Source of the DNA: Streptomyces nodosus
GTDB lineage: Bacteria > Actinomycetota > Actinomycetes > Streptomycetales > Streptomycetaceae
Length of the DNA stretch: 64,000 nt
Assembly (NCBI RefSeq): GCF_008704995.1
Contig: NZ_CP023747.1
Span: 62,001 to 126,000 of the forward strand
Reading direction: 5' to 3'
Below the pieces are notes generated by a model that searched no databases, had not been told where the DNA came from, and saw only the letters and a program-made list of their open reading frames with translations. Below, piece after piece: positions 44,695-53,409 of the stretch (positions are counted from its first letter, which is position 1; every line of letters begins with the position of its first letter). The translations under genes were made by a program, and so were the position numbers.

Positions 44695-47600
44695 CAGACG
44701 CCTTCGTGATCAAGGTCTTCGCTGCGGGGCAGGGGGACGTGGGTGAGCTGGGGGATGTCGGGCGCGTGGGCGAAGTCGAGCCACGCGGTCAGAGTGGAGC
44801 CGTAGACGCGGCGGAGGCTGGCCTGTTCGGTCTCGGTAAGGCCGTCGTAGTAGGAGCGGAGCAGCGAGGGGAAGTCGGATCCCAGCCGGGTGTCGAGGAG
44901 GGAGTTGTCGACCAGGTAGAGCTGGACGGGGGTGCCTCCGCGGCGGGCGCGGCCGGCGAGCTGGATGAGGTCGACCAGGATTCCGGCGAGGATCTCGGTC
45001 TTCAGGTAGCGGGGGAGCCGGCTGAAGCGGGAGTCGCTGCGCAGCAGGGTGTGCAGGTGTCTTCGGGCGGCCCGGCTCTGGATGGCGAGCATGCGGGCGG
45101 GGTCTGGGCCCGGGCAGGCCGCATGGATGGCGGTTGCGTTGATGCTGGCGTACATCGCCTCGGGTGAGTGCAGGTCGGTGACGGGGCGCAGGCCGACCCA
45201 GACCGAGGCCAGCGCGGAGTTCTCGGTGCCGGGGACGAGGATGTTCAGTCCGCGGGCGACCAGTGACAGGGGCGCGCAGATGACTTTGACGTGGGGGTGG
45301 GTGCGGGGCAGGTCCTCGAGTTGGTCGATGGTGATGGTCACTACGCCGGTGGGCAGGTGGATGCCAGGCGGAATGCCTTTCCTGGGGACGACAACGGCGA
45401 TCCAGGAAGCTTGCACCACGACCGAAGCAATGCCGACGGCGAAGAGGATGGCCTGTTTATAGGAGTTGGAGACCACCATGGCTCTGGCCCGGTCGGGGTC
45501 GTCGATCTCCAGTTGGCGGAGGTGCTCGGAGAGCCGGGTCTGCCACAGCCGCTCCCCCAGTCTCTGGATCTCTCGCGGTTTGTGGGCTTCGGCGATCCCT
45601 CCGATGGTGATGGGGTCCCATACGGTGTCCGAGGCGGAGACACTGCCAGCCAGAGCGGTGACCGCGCCGGGGGCGGCATCGGTCATGACGTAGGCGGGCT
45701 CGGTGTGCACGTGCTCGCAGGCCGCGCGGGGGAAAAAGGCGGTCGCGGACAGCGCGAGGACGCTGCGCTCGACGCCAGCGGTGGCGAGGGCCATGGTGCC
45801 GCCAAGCTGGACGGTTCCGGTGTGGGGGTCGCCGCTGAGGGACTGGACGAAGAGTTCGCCGCCGCCCCGGCTGTCCTTATTTACCTTGAATCCGAACAGC
45901 TGGTAGCCCAGGGGGCCGTAGGGCAGGGCGCCGTTCTGGGTGAAGGAGCCGAGCGCTCGTGCCAGTTCACGGCCGACGGTCAGCTGGGCCCCGAGCCCGG
46001 CGATCACGGACTTCAGGTAGGTCAGGCTCTGGTGGAGACTACCCAGCCAAGCACGCACCAGCAGCGCGTTGATGACGTCCGGGTGCCGCCTTCTGGGAAT
46101 CTTGAGACGCTTGAGCGCCCGGGAGATTTCCGTTTTGAGGACGGGCAGTTCGTCCTCACTGGTGTCGCGGCTGACGGCCCGGGCGAGGATGCCGGCCAGT
46201 TCCTGGAAGCGCGGGTCAGGTCTGGTGTCGTCGTCGGAGTCGGGAAAGATGGCACGGAATGCCTTGTGGGTGTCCGGATCGAGGCGGACGTGTTCGTCGA
46301 GTCCAAGAAGATCCCTGATCAGGATGCGGTCCCAGATGCCGGGCACGTGCCACCCGGAGCCAGGACGCTCTTCCTCCTGAGCGTCCTGCTCGAGCCAGAG
46401 CTCGCCTTCCAGCACGTAGTTGAGGAACTGCTCTCCCAGTCCCCTGGCCTTGAACAAGGCGTTGACCACCCGGCGGTCGGCCGCCGCTGCCAGGCTCTGC
46501 CGCTGCTGGTCCACCTGAAGCAGCAGCGAGGTCTTGCTGATGCCGCGCGTGGCCAGGGAGAAGTCGTGGGCGCCCGTGGAGCACCAGCTGTTCTGGAGGT
46601 TGTCGACCTCATCGACGATCAGCGTGCGGCAGTGCCGGTGGAGGAACTCCATCACGGGAATCTGCCGAAGGAGATGCCGACCGGTGTCGACCGGGACCTG
46701 GATGAGGCCGCGCAGCAGGTTGTGATGGTTAGTGACGATGATGTCCGCCTGAACCGCCTCGCGGAACAGCGCGTACTTCCCGCACACTCCCATCCGCGGG
46801 CAGGCATGCGGACCGGCCGACTCCTCGTCCCCGGATCCGGCCACGGGATCGGTGACCTTGATCAGGGCGCGGCACGGCTCACGGCCGCGGGTCACCGTGG
46901 GCCCGTCCGTCACCCATGCGGACAACTCGCATCCGTAGGCGAGCCGATCGTGGCGGTCCTCACGGCCCTGTTCGGCGGCACGCTGGGCCTGTTCCGCGAG
47001 GCGGGTCTCGGTGACCAGCGGCATACAACGCAGCTTGTGGCGGGCGGTGGCCTGGGCAAGCTGGGCGGTGACCTGGAAGACGAGTTCGTCGTCCGCCTCG
47101 ATCTTCTCGGCATTGGTCAGGCTGTCGTGGATCGTGCTGACGACGATGGCGACGGGGCCCTGGCCGCGGTCGGCTAGAAGCGGGGCGAGGTTGTTCATCA
47201 GCACGCTCTTGCCCACGCCGGTCGGCGCGTTGACGATCGTGAGCTTCCCGGCCGGCAGGTTCAGACGGGTGACGGGGTCGCCGGAGGCGTCCTGGAGCCG
47301 GTCCGTGAAGGAGGCGAGCACGCCCGGCTTCCAGCCGTGGCGGGCGGGTTGGGCAGCGGCCTGGCGTCGGGCCAGGCGCAGGATCTTCTTGCGGGTGACG
47401 GTCGTCGTGGCCGTGTACGGGGCGGTCGTCAGGCGCAGCGGCCGTACGAAGGCGCCTTCTTCGGTGTCGGGGATGGTCACCACCGAGGGTGCAGATCCCC
47501 CGAACTGCCACCGGCCGGGACCGGCCACAGGCAGCGGCCCGCGGGTGCTGTAGTAGTACTCCTCGGCTTCGCGCACCAGTTCCCGTGCCAGTTCCAGCGG

Positions 47601-47969
47601 CTTTTGAGCGTGCGCGGCCAGCAGGTAGGTCGCCTCCCGGGGCGGCACATCATCAGGAAGCCGGTACAGGCTGCTGCGCGAGGTCGCGAAGGCTCGCGCG
47701 AGCGCCTCGAACATGCTGCGTCCGGCAAGGTCGTCGGGGCGCACGTGCCAGTACCGACCGGCCAGCTCTCGTACGCTCCGCCGGGTCTGGGGCCAGCGCT
47801 CCCATAGGTCCACGCGGGCGGCCGCAAACACATGCGCCTGGTCCAGCGGCACGACCATCTGGCCGTCGGCGTTGCGGAAGCCGAAGCACTCCTCGGCCAG
47901 CGCCAGCGCCGCGGAGACGGACAGCTTGCGCAGTTCCCACTCCTCCGGCCTCACCGCGGCGCTCCACAC
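44694..47969 (-). CDS. DinG/XPD-like superfamily 2 helicase of the pPIWI-RE system, probable Fe-S
   Basis: A 1091-aa protein. A ~240-residue N-terminal extension precedes Walker A NAPTGVGKS (247-255). Four cysteines, C347, C366, C390 and C396 (EPCRALI, HACPRMGVCGKY), lie between Walker A and Walker B as in the 4Fe-4S domain of XPD/DinG. Walker B is LIVDEVDN (450-457). Late motifs are RSVLALSATAFFPRAACEHV, and DLIQLAGRARRGG (motif VI). The expected role is duplex unwinding for the PIWI protein and nuclease. It overlaps the REase gene by 19 bp. Confidence 0.87.
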   Translation of the reverse strand: MWSAAVRPEEWELRKLSVSAALALAEECFGFRNADGQMVVPLDQAHVFAAARVDLWERWPQTRRSVRELAGRYWHVRPDDLAGRSMFEALARAFATSRSSLYRLPDDVPPREATYLLAAHAQKPLELARELVREAEEYYYSTRGPLPVAGPGRWQFGGSAPSVVTIPDTEEGAFVRPLRLTTAPYTATTTVTRKKILRLARRQAAAQPARHGWKPGVLASFTDRLQDASGDPVTRLNLPAGKLTIVNAPTGVGKSVLMNNLAPLLADRGQGPVAIVVSTIHDSLTNAEKIEADDELVFQVTAQLAQATARHKLRCMPLVTETRLAEQAQRAAEQGREDRHDRLAYGCELSAWVTDGPTVTRGREPCRALIKVTDPVAGSGDEESAGPHACPRMGVCGKYALFREAVQADIIVTNHHNLLRGLIQVPVDTGRHLLRQIPVMEFLHRHCRTLIVDEVDNLQNSWCSTGAHDFSLATRGISKTSLLLQVDQQRQSLAAAADRRVVNALFKARGLGEQFLNYVLEGELWLEQDAQEEERPGSGWHVPGIWDRILIRDLLGLDEHVRLDPDTHKAFRAIFPDSDDDTRPDPRFQELAGILARAVSRDTSEDELPVLKTEISRALKRLKIPRRRHPDVINALLVRAWLGSLHQSLTYLKSVIAGLGAQLTVGRELARALGSFTQNGALPYGPLGYQLFGFKVNKDSRGGGELFVQSLSGDPHTGTVQLGGTMALATAGVERSVLALSATAFFPRAACEHVHTEPAYVMTDAAPGAVTALAGSVSASDTVWDPITIGGIAEAHKPREIQRLGERLWQTRLSEHLRQLEIDDPDRARAMVVSNSYKQAILFAVGIASVVVQASWIAVVVPRKGIPPGIHLPTGVVTITIDQLEDLPRTHPHVKVICAPLSLVARGLNILVPGTENSALASVWVGLRPVTDLHSPEAMYASINATAIHAACPGPDPARMLAIQSRAARRHLHTLLRSDSRFSRLPRYLKTEILAGILVDLIQLAGRARRGGTPVQLYLVDNSLLDTRLGSDFPSLLRSYYDGLTETEQASLRRVYGSTLTAWLDFAHAPDIPQLTHVPLPRSEDLDHEGV

Positions 47970-49138
47970 GCGGCCTTGACCTGCTTGACGAGACGGCTGA
48001 CCGTGGTCACCTTGACGCCCCGGTCGCGTACCTGGGCGGCGAGGAAGTGTCGCTCGCTGTGCTGGTGGTCAGGCAGGACGATTGTCAGCCCCTTCCGGAG
48101 CACCGGGCGGTCCGAAAGCGCCTTGCCTAGCGCGACGACCGACTCCCACGCCTTGGCGTCCACGCGCCAGTGCCGTGCGCGTTTGCCCGGCACCGCGACG
48201 GTGATGTGCAGGTCGTACTCGTCCGGCCGCTGTTCCCCCGGCCACATCTCCAGCTCGAGGAACGGCAGTCCCTTGAGCTCGTCGCGCATCTGGAGTTCGA
48301 GTAACACGGGAAGGGTGCCGTAGCGCCACACATGCCGTTTCACGCCCAGGTGATCGGAGCTGGCCGGGAGCGGTGTAACCGGAACCGCCGCCTTACCGGT
48401 CCCGGTCAGCTCGCCCGGGCCCGGCCCTTTGCCGGGCGTGTACCGGTAGTGCACACCTCGGGGCGCATGGGCCTCACAGCGCACATCGAACAGCGGCCCG
48501 GACCGGACGGCCCGCATCGGCCAACGGCAGACCGGACATGGATACCACCAGCCGTCCACCTGACACCACGGCCAGTCGGCCACCGACTCGAAGAAGTCGA
48601 ACCTCATCCACAGCCGGTCCCACTGACGGCTCAACTCCCGCACCGAGCCGGCGGCATGCGTACCCAGAAGGGCGCGGGCGCGCCGGTACTCCTCCGGCGA
48701 AAGGCGCCGCATGAGGCCGTATAGACGCTGTTCCTCCTGCTCGGCGCGCACCCGAGCCCACGGCCAGTGCTGCTCGAGCGCCGCCTGCGGTACCAGGTGC
48801 TCGCTGCACAGGTCCTGAACAGCGTCGCGGGCCAGCCCCTGCGCGTCGAACAGCTCCATGCTGTCGAACCGGTCGGGCCTGCCCGAAGCTGGTGGGAGCA
48901 GAGGTCCCAGCGGGCTGCGCAGGCCCTGGCGGAACTCCTTCATCCCGATCTGCGCCGCCCGCTCAGGACGGTGGGCCGCTCGAAGCACTGCCAAGCAGTC
49001 CATCAGCAGCCTGCTCCGGCGGCCGGGCGCCAGTACCGGATCGCTCTCCGCGACGACCGCCATGCAGCACGCCGTCAATGCCTGGTCACGCCGCTCCTGG
49101 TCCACGGCAACTTCTCTGACAGCCACACCAGAACACAT
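47951..49138 (-). CDS. restriction-endonuclease-fold nuclease of the pPIWI-RE system
   Basis: About 395 aa from the ATG at 49138. The N-terminal half is helical. A Cys-containing segment, WWYPCPVCRWPMRAVRSGPL then CEAHAP, suggests a zinc ribbon in the middle. The C-terminal ~110 residues, LLELQMRDELKGLPFLELEM, WPGEQRPDEYDLHITV, RHWRVDAKAWES and GLTIVLPDHQ, form a REase core. Candidate catalytic residues are E/D in PDEYDL and the D-A-K of VDAKAW. It is the first gene of the cassette and is divergent from the gene at 49150, leaving almost no spacer. Confidence 0.82.
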   Translation of the reverse strand: MCSGVAVREVAVDQERRDQALTACCMAVVAESDPVLAPGRRSRLLMDCLAVLRAAHRPERAAQIGMKEFRQGLRSPLGPLLPPASGRPDRFDSMELFDAQGLARDAVQDLCSEHLVPQAALEQHWPWARVRAEQEEQRLYGLMRRLSPEEYRRARALLGTHAAGSVRELSRQWDRLWMRFDFFESVADWPWCQVDGWWYPCPVCRWPMRAVRSGPLFDVRCEAHAPRGVHYRYTPGKGPGPGELTGTGKAAVPVTPLPASSDHLGVKRHVWRYGTLPVLLELQMRDELKGLPFLELEMWPGEQRPDEYDLHITVAVPGKRARHWRVDAKAWESVVALGKALSDRPVLRKGLTIVLPDHQHSERHFLAAQVRDRGVKVTTVSRLVKQVKAACGAPR

Positions 49139-49149
49139 AGCCGCGAAGC

Positions 49150-49665
49150 ATGACTGATACCGCATATCGTAAGTTCGTGCACAATGAGCCCACCCAGAAA
49201 GATCAACAACTCGCACCTGCGATGCCACCATCCGCCGACGCCCACAACCGATGGCAGTGGGTCATGGCTCCCGGGATCGACTTCTCGGCCCCGGCCGCGG
49301 TCGGCGAATTCGCGAAAGCCGGCAAGTGGCTGTGGTTTCTGCCCCTCCGTGCCCTCGACGCCGGATGGTGCCTCGTCAAGACAGCCGTGGAAGCGGGGCA
49401 GCTCGGACCGGGAGCCAAGGTCGCGACGCTGGGCAGCGACTTCGACGGCGATCCCACACGCCGGCCAGTGATCATCTACACCACCAACTACCACGACGAG
49501 CAGGACGTCCAGCGTGTCCTGAACGCCCTCCGCTCACTCGGCGTCCATGACGCTCTGGCCTACAAAACCGACGATGCCACCGCGCGCGGAGACTACGGAG
49601 ACAGGACCGGCATCTACACCAGCCCCGCCGGAACCACCAAAATCATCCGGCACGACCGGAAATGA
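49150..49665 (+). CDS. Bles03/DUF1917-like protein (putative phosphothreonine-lyase fold)
   Basis: A 171-aa protein. AGKWLWFLPLRALDAGWCLV, KTAVEAGQLGPGAKVATLGS, RPVIIYTTNYHDEQDVQRVL and ALRSLGVHDALAYKTDDATA match the DUF1917/Bles03 family, which shares the OspF phosphothreonine-lyase fold. The activity in bacteria is unknown. It starts 11 bp from the divergent pPIWI-RE nuclease, so the two promoters must overlap each other's coding ends. Confidence 0.75.
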   Translation: MTDTAYRKFVHNEPTQKDQQLAPAMPPSADAHNRWQWVMAPGIDFSAPAAVGEFAKAGKWLWFLPLRALDAGWCLVKTAVEAGQLGPGAKVATLGSDFDGDPTRRPVIIYTTNYHDEQDVQRVLNALRSLGVHDALAYKTDDATARGDYGDRTGIYTSPAGTTKIIRHDRK

Positions 49666-49683
49666 GGTTGCCTTGGCAACCTC
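49664..49683. repeat. inverted repeat over a stop codon
   Basis: Perfect arms GAGGTTGCC / GGCAACCTC with a 2-bp centre overlap the TGA of the DUF1917-like gene. It may be part of termination or an operator. Confidence 0.5.
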
Positions 49684-49965
49684 CACTGCCGAGCACCAGC
49701 GCAACGAGGCTTGCCTGAAGATCTTCTAGGTGACCGAGGGCTACGAGGAGGCGGTGGATGAGACCGGTGCGGCGTCGGACATCGTGAGCGTCGAAAAGAC
49801 TGCGCATGTCGCTCCCCGGTAGCGCTCGCACCACATGGGTGCCGCGCCAGGCAGCGCCATGCCTGACGGATGCACGCGAGCGCACAAGTGCCAGCCAGCG
49901 CAGATGACCCCAACTGGGCCTCTGTCCGCCTGCGCCGTGAGTCGTTTGGCGGACCTGGGCATGCA

Positions 49966-50000
49966 GCAGCGGCCGCCCGGATGTTCCGGGCGGCCGCTGC
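49966..50000. terminator. very strong bidirectional terminator
   Basis: A perfect 15-bp stem (arms 49966-49980 and 49986-50000, GCAGCGGCCGCCCGG and its complement) with a 5-nt loop ATGTT lies between two convergent genes. It has no U-tract, as is common in Streptomyces. The rest of 49684-50095 holds nothing I recognise. Confidence 0.8.
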
Positions 50001-50095
50001 CTCAACGAGTCGTTGCGCCTCAGTGTGAGGCGCTCATGATGGGTGCGTCTATAGGAAGTCTCCTGCCTGCAGACATGACGAAAGTGTTTTACGCA

Positions 50096-50719
50096 TCAGC
50101 GGCGCCTTCCGTCTGTCATGCGATCAGGATGCTGCAGATACTCCTCGATTTCCTTCACCAGTCGTTTTGCTTCTTCACTTACATCTGGACTTGCTGCAGC
50201 GCTCAAAGCTAGTTGCACTGCCGCAAATGTGTCTGACCCAGCAGTCACGCCAGCGGCTTTCCATACAAGCATTGCCGCGCTTCCCCCGTCATTCGGCGAA
50301 GATGCCTGAAAGCCAACAGGAACATTTCCCGGGTCCTGCATGCCAGCATTAAGGATGTCCAGATAATCCCGTGCATCCTCATCGCCTCTTGCTGCAGCCC
50401 ACTGCCACCAGAAAATGGCGTCTTCTGACCTGTCCAGATATTCTAGGAGTTCTGCGATCCGACGTGTTTCCTGTGCGGTGGATTTCTGCGCGCACTCGCG
50501 GGCCAGCAAGAGCACCAGCTCAGACCTTGCCGCGGACTCCTCCCGGATATCCGGGGAGGGGGCGGGGGCCGGGGGCCAGCCGGTAAGCTGGCCCCCCTCC
50601 GCCTGTGCCGAGTCTGCGGGCGTCCGCGGACCCTTCGAAAGTGCCTGTTCAGAGCGCACAAGCAGGACCCATCCGGCGAGGAGCCGGATGGCGTTCTCGT
50701 CTACCTCGTAGACGCTCAT
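50096..50719 (-). CDS. hypothetical regulator-like protein with SEL1/TPR-like segment
   Basis: A 207-aa cytoplasmic protein. The middle ETRRIAELLEYLDRSEDAIF, then WWQWAAARGDEDARDYLDIL, looks like SEL1/TPR helices. A Pro-rich linker (WPPAPAPSPDI) precedes it, and a helical C-terminus ends VSEEAKRLVKEIEEYLQHPD. The ATG overlaps the sigma-factor stop (ATGA), so it is probably the sigma factor's partner or an anti-sigma-like protein (inference). Confidence 0.75.
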   Translation of the reverse strand: MSVYEVDENAIRLLAGWVLLVRSEQALSKGPRTPADSAQAEGGQLTGWPPAPAPSPDIREESAARSELVLLLARECAQKSTAQETRRIAELLEYLDRSEDAIFWWQWAAARGDEDARDYLDILNAGMQDPGNVPVGFQASSPNDGGSAAMLVWKAAGVTAGSDTFAAVQLALSAAASPDVSEEAKRLVKEIEEYLQHPDRMTDGRRR

Positions 50720-51243
50720 GCGGTTGCCTCCTCGCCGGTCTCGTTGACGAACTTCTTCAGATTCTTGATGGCCATGCGGATGTAGCTCTTCACCGACTCC
50801 TCCTTAAGACGCAGGCGCTTCCCTGCTTCCTCAGGACTCATCTCCTGAAGAACGCAGAGGGTGATGACCTGCCGCTGCCGGTCGGGAAGTTTGGAAACTA
50901 GATCATCGATACCCTCTTTAATGACTTCGTAGGCGGCACCGGGGATGCCGGTCTGAGATTCCTGGTCGGGCAGTTCCTGCAACGGGAAAGAAATCGTGCG
51001 CTGGCTGCGACGGAATTGGTCCTTGACCGCGTTCCTGACCGCAGTACGGCCGTAAGCGGCCCGGTTACCAGAACCTGCTACGATCTTTTCCCACGACGAG
51101 AACATACGCATGTAGACGACCTGCACAGCGTCTTCGGCGCTGTGCAGGTCCCCTCGCGCTTCGGCCCGGGCTACGCGGGAGAATGCCTCGCTGGTCTCGA
51201 GGACGAACGCCTCGAAATCCGTGCCCTGATCGGCCTCACTCAC
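50716..51243 (-). CDS. ECF-type RNA polymerase sigma factor
   Basis: A 175-aa protein. Region 2 is RGDLHSAEDAVQVVYMRMFS, then SWEKIVAGSGNRAAYGRTAV. Region 4 is LVSKLPDRQRQVITLCVLQE and MSPEEAGKRLRLKEESVKSY, then IRMAIKNLKK. It lacks a SnoaL tail. It is the middle gene of a three-gene operon with ATGA overlaps on both sides. Confidence 0.92.
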   Translation of the reverse strand: MSEADQGTDFEAFVLETSEAFSRVARAEARGDLHSAEDAVQVVYMRMFSSWEKIVAGSGNRAAYGRTAVRNAVKDQFRRSQRTISFPLQELPDQESQTGIPGAAYEVIKEGIDDLVSKLPDRQRQVITLCVLQEMSPEEAGKRLRLKEESVKSYIRMAIKNLKKFVNETGEEATA

Positions 51244-51542
51244 GCAGCCTCCCGCGAGGCGATCACCCGGTGGCCCGGTTCCGAGGACTTGTAGAACAGC
51301 CAGGCCGGCTGCCCTTCCTCGAAACGGGCCGCCGCCCCGCCCTGCGGCATCGCCGCAGCCATCGCGATCATCGTCGCGCGCTGCTCACGCTCCGTACGGG
51401 TCTGGAGAAATACCTTCAGGCACATCTCCAGGGCACTCTTCGTACGGCGCAGCGCGTAGTACGCCAGGAGCAGCACCGGGATCAAAATCCCGCCCGCCCC
51501 CGTCCAGTCCAGCCAGGTCACAGACCGGCCTCCCATCATCAC
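51240..51542 (-). CDS. small membrane protein upstream of the sigma factor
   Basis: A 100-aa protein. One transmembrane helix is near the N-terminus (AGGILIPVLLLAYYALRR), followed by a cytoplasmic tail (SALEMCLKVFLQTRTEREQR). Its stop overlaps the sigma-factor ATG. By position it could be a membrane signal input for the sigma factor. The family is unknown. Confidence 0.7.
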   Translation of the reverse strand: MMMGGRSVTWLDWTGAGGILIPVLLLAYYALRRTKSALEMCLKVFLQTRTEREQRATMIAMAAAMPQGGAAARFEEGQPAWLFYKSSEPGHRVIASREAA

Positions 51543-51552
51543 GACCGTTGAA

Positions 51553-51570
51553 TGAGGGCTTGCACCCTCA
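51553..51570. promoter_or_regulatory. inverted repeat upstream of the sigma operon
   Basis: TGAGGG/CCCTCA with a 6-bp loop starts 11 bp ahead of the first gene of the sigma operon. It is a possible operator or leader hairpin. Confidence 0.4.
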
Positions 51571-52133
51571 CTACCTACACGCGCCAGGGGGGTCAGATCC
51601 GGATGCCGTCGGCCAACTTTTTTCCCACGCGCCCCCGTTGGCGCCTGTAGAACTCACTGAACAGGCAAAACACCAGGAACTCCGGTAGGAACAGCAGGCC
51701 TGTCCGGGACGGTGCCGGCAGGCGTGCGGCCCGTTCTCGGCGACACCGGCCTGCGGGCCGTACGCATCCGAAGGCCGGAGGGGGCGGACAGACACTGCTG
51801 CGGGCGGCCGCCCGGGCGTTGTTGCATCACCACGTGATGCAACCAACAATGTCCGGCCGAGCCCGCCCTGATCGTCCTGCTCCCAACAAAGGTCTGGGCC
51901 GGGGCTGCACCCGGCTGAAGCCCAAGGCCGGCTGCCGGTGGCAGTGGTTTCTCCGGGCACCGGCGAGGGCCAGCCGGTGGACCAGGAGGGTTGTCGAACG
52001 CGACCTTGACTTCCGAGTCTGACCTGCATTGACGCGCCCGGTGAGCGAAGTGGCCGTGGAGGGGCGATGGAGGGGGTCTGCGGTACCTGGCCCACGTCGT
52101 CGGCGGTGCTCCGGGCCGGGCACGGCATAAGAC
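51571..52133. other. intergenic region with a long perfect palindrome
   Basis: No gene is supported in this ~560-bp stretch. It contains perfect 10-bp arms GTTGCATCAC / GTGATGCAAC separated by CAC (51821-51843). Neither side has a T-tract, so an operator or recombination site is as likely as a terminator. Confidence 0.5.
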
Positions 52134-52977
52134 GTCGTCTCATTTGGGGTGATCGGTAGTCTGGGCTTGTGCTGATCGTGGAACGCTTGGTGCCGGACGA
52201 GTTGTACGACCTCTTCCAGCGTGTGGTGCCTCCCGCCCCCACACGCCCACAGGGCGGGGGTCGGCGACGGCACGGTGACCGTGAGGTCCTCGCGGCGATC
52301 ATCTTCGTCGCCACGACGGGTTGCACCTGGCGGCAGTTGCCGCCGGTCTTCGGCCCGTCGGGACCGACCGCGCACCGGCGTTTCACCGAGTGGTCCGCAG
52401 CTCGGGTGTGGGCCAGGCTGCACCGGCTGGTCCTCGACGAGTTGGGCTCACGCGGCGACTTGGACTGGTCCCGTTGCGCGATCGACTCGGTGAACATGCG
52501 GGCCCTGAAAGGGGGGAGCTGACAGGTCCGAATCCTGTAGACCGAGGCAAGAAGGGCTCGAAGATCCACTTGAACGCCGAGCGGACCGGATTGCCCCTGT
52601 CCATCGGCATCTCCGGTGCGAACCTCCACGACAGCCAGGCGCTCGAGCCACTCGTACGCGGGATCCCGCCGATCCGCTCCCGCCGCGGCCCGCGCAGGCG
52701 ACGGCCCGCCAAGCTCCACGCGGACAAGGGGTACGACTACGACCACCTGCGCCGATGGCTCCGCATGCACGGTATCCGACACCGCATCGCCCGCAGAGGC
52801 ATCGAGTCCTCCACACGACTCGGCCGGCACCGTTGGACGATCGAACGCACCATGTCCTGGCTCGCCGGCTGCCGCCGCCTGCACCGCCGCTACGAGCGCA
52901 AAGCGGAGCACTTCCTGGCCTTCACCGCGATCGCCTGCACCCTCATTTGCTACCGCAGACTCACCAAATGAGACGAC
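52134..52977 (+). mobile_element. IS5-family insertion sequence (two-frame type)
   Basis: Terminal repeats GTCGTCTCATTTGG at 52134-52147 and, inverted, at 52964-52977 bound an 844-bp element. A decayed relative lies at 1936-2314. No target duplication was found. Confidence 0.8.
52169..52971 (+). CDS. IS5-family transposase in two overlapping frames
   Basis: Frame 1 (52169-52522) has the N-terminal domain VERLVPDELYDLFQRVVPPA, VLAAIIFVATTGCTWRQLPP, then SRCAIDSVNMRALKGGS and stop. Frame 2 continues in the -1 frame from about 52510 with LTGPNPVDRGKKGSKIHLNA, KLHADKGYDYDHLRRWL and LGRHRWTIERTMSWLAGCRR, ending FTAIACTLICYRRLTK at 52971. The switch falls at an AAAGGGGGG run. Programmed -1 frameshifting is known in IS5 (IS427-like) elements, so the gene may be functional. 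A simple inactivating indel is the alternative. Confidence 0.82.
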
Positions 52978-53001
52978 CTCTAAGCCGCAGAACCCCTCGT
53001 T

Positions 53002-53184
53002 GTGCTGTTCGGCAGCAGCCGCACCGCCATGCACCGCACCCTGCTGAGGATCAGGAGATTGCTCAACACACACGGCGTCGTCATCCCGCCAGCGGCCACC
53101 TCGTACGCCACCCTCACCGTCCTCCAAGATCGGGTCCGTGCCCAGAACGACGACTCCAACGAGATCAAGACGACGTGTTATTGA
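53002..53184 (+). pseudogene. possible transposase C-terminal scrap
   Basis: The 60-aa frame reads TAMHRTLLRIRRLLNTHGVV, IPPAATSYATLTVLQDRVRA. It resembles the C-terminal helical tail of some actinobacterial transposases but is too short to place. It lies in the gap between the IS5 element and the secreted protein, and nothing else is recognised in 53185-53409. Confidence 0.3.
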
Positions 53185-53409
53185 TCTGCAAGCCCTTAGC
53201 TCAGCCGTAGTATCGGCACGCAAACGAAGTCCCCGGCCATACCAAAGAACCTGCGTAGCTCTGTATCGCAGCAGGCCGTCAGTTCCGGGCCAGCGCGTAC
53301 ACCACCGCCTGGGCTCGCCACCGGCGCAGTTCGGTGGCGGGCCCAGGTGCACATGCTCACCCGTGCTCAGCGGACGGACCGTACCCGTCCCCGGGGCGGG
53401 GGATCTTGT

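Noticed and set aside
45291..47177. A 628-aa plus-strand frame
   Set aside because: Antisense shadow of the DinG-like helicase; composition typical of reverse-strand GC bias.
51571..53352. A 593-aa minus-strand frame
   Set aside because: Crosses the IS5 element in antisense and non-coding DNA; no motif and no start context.
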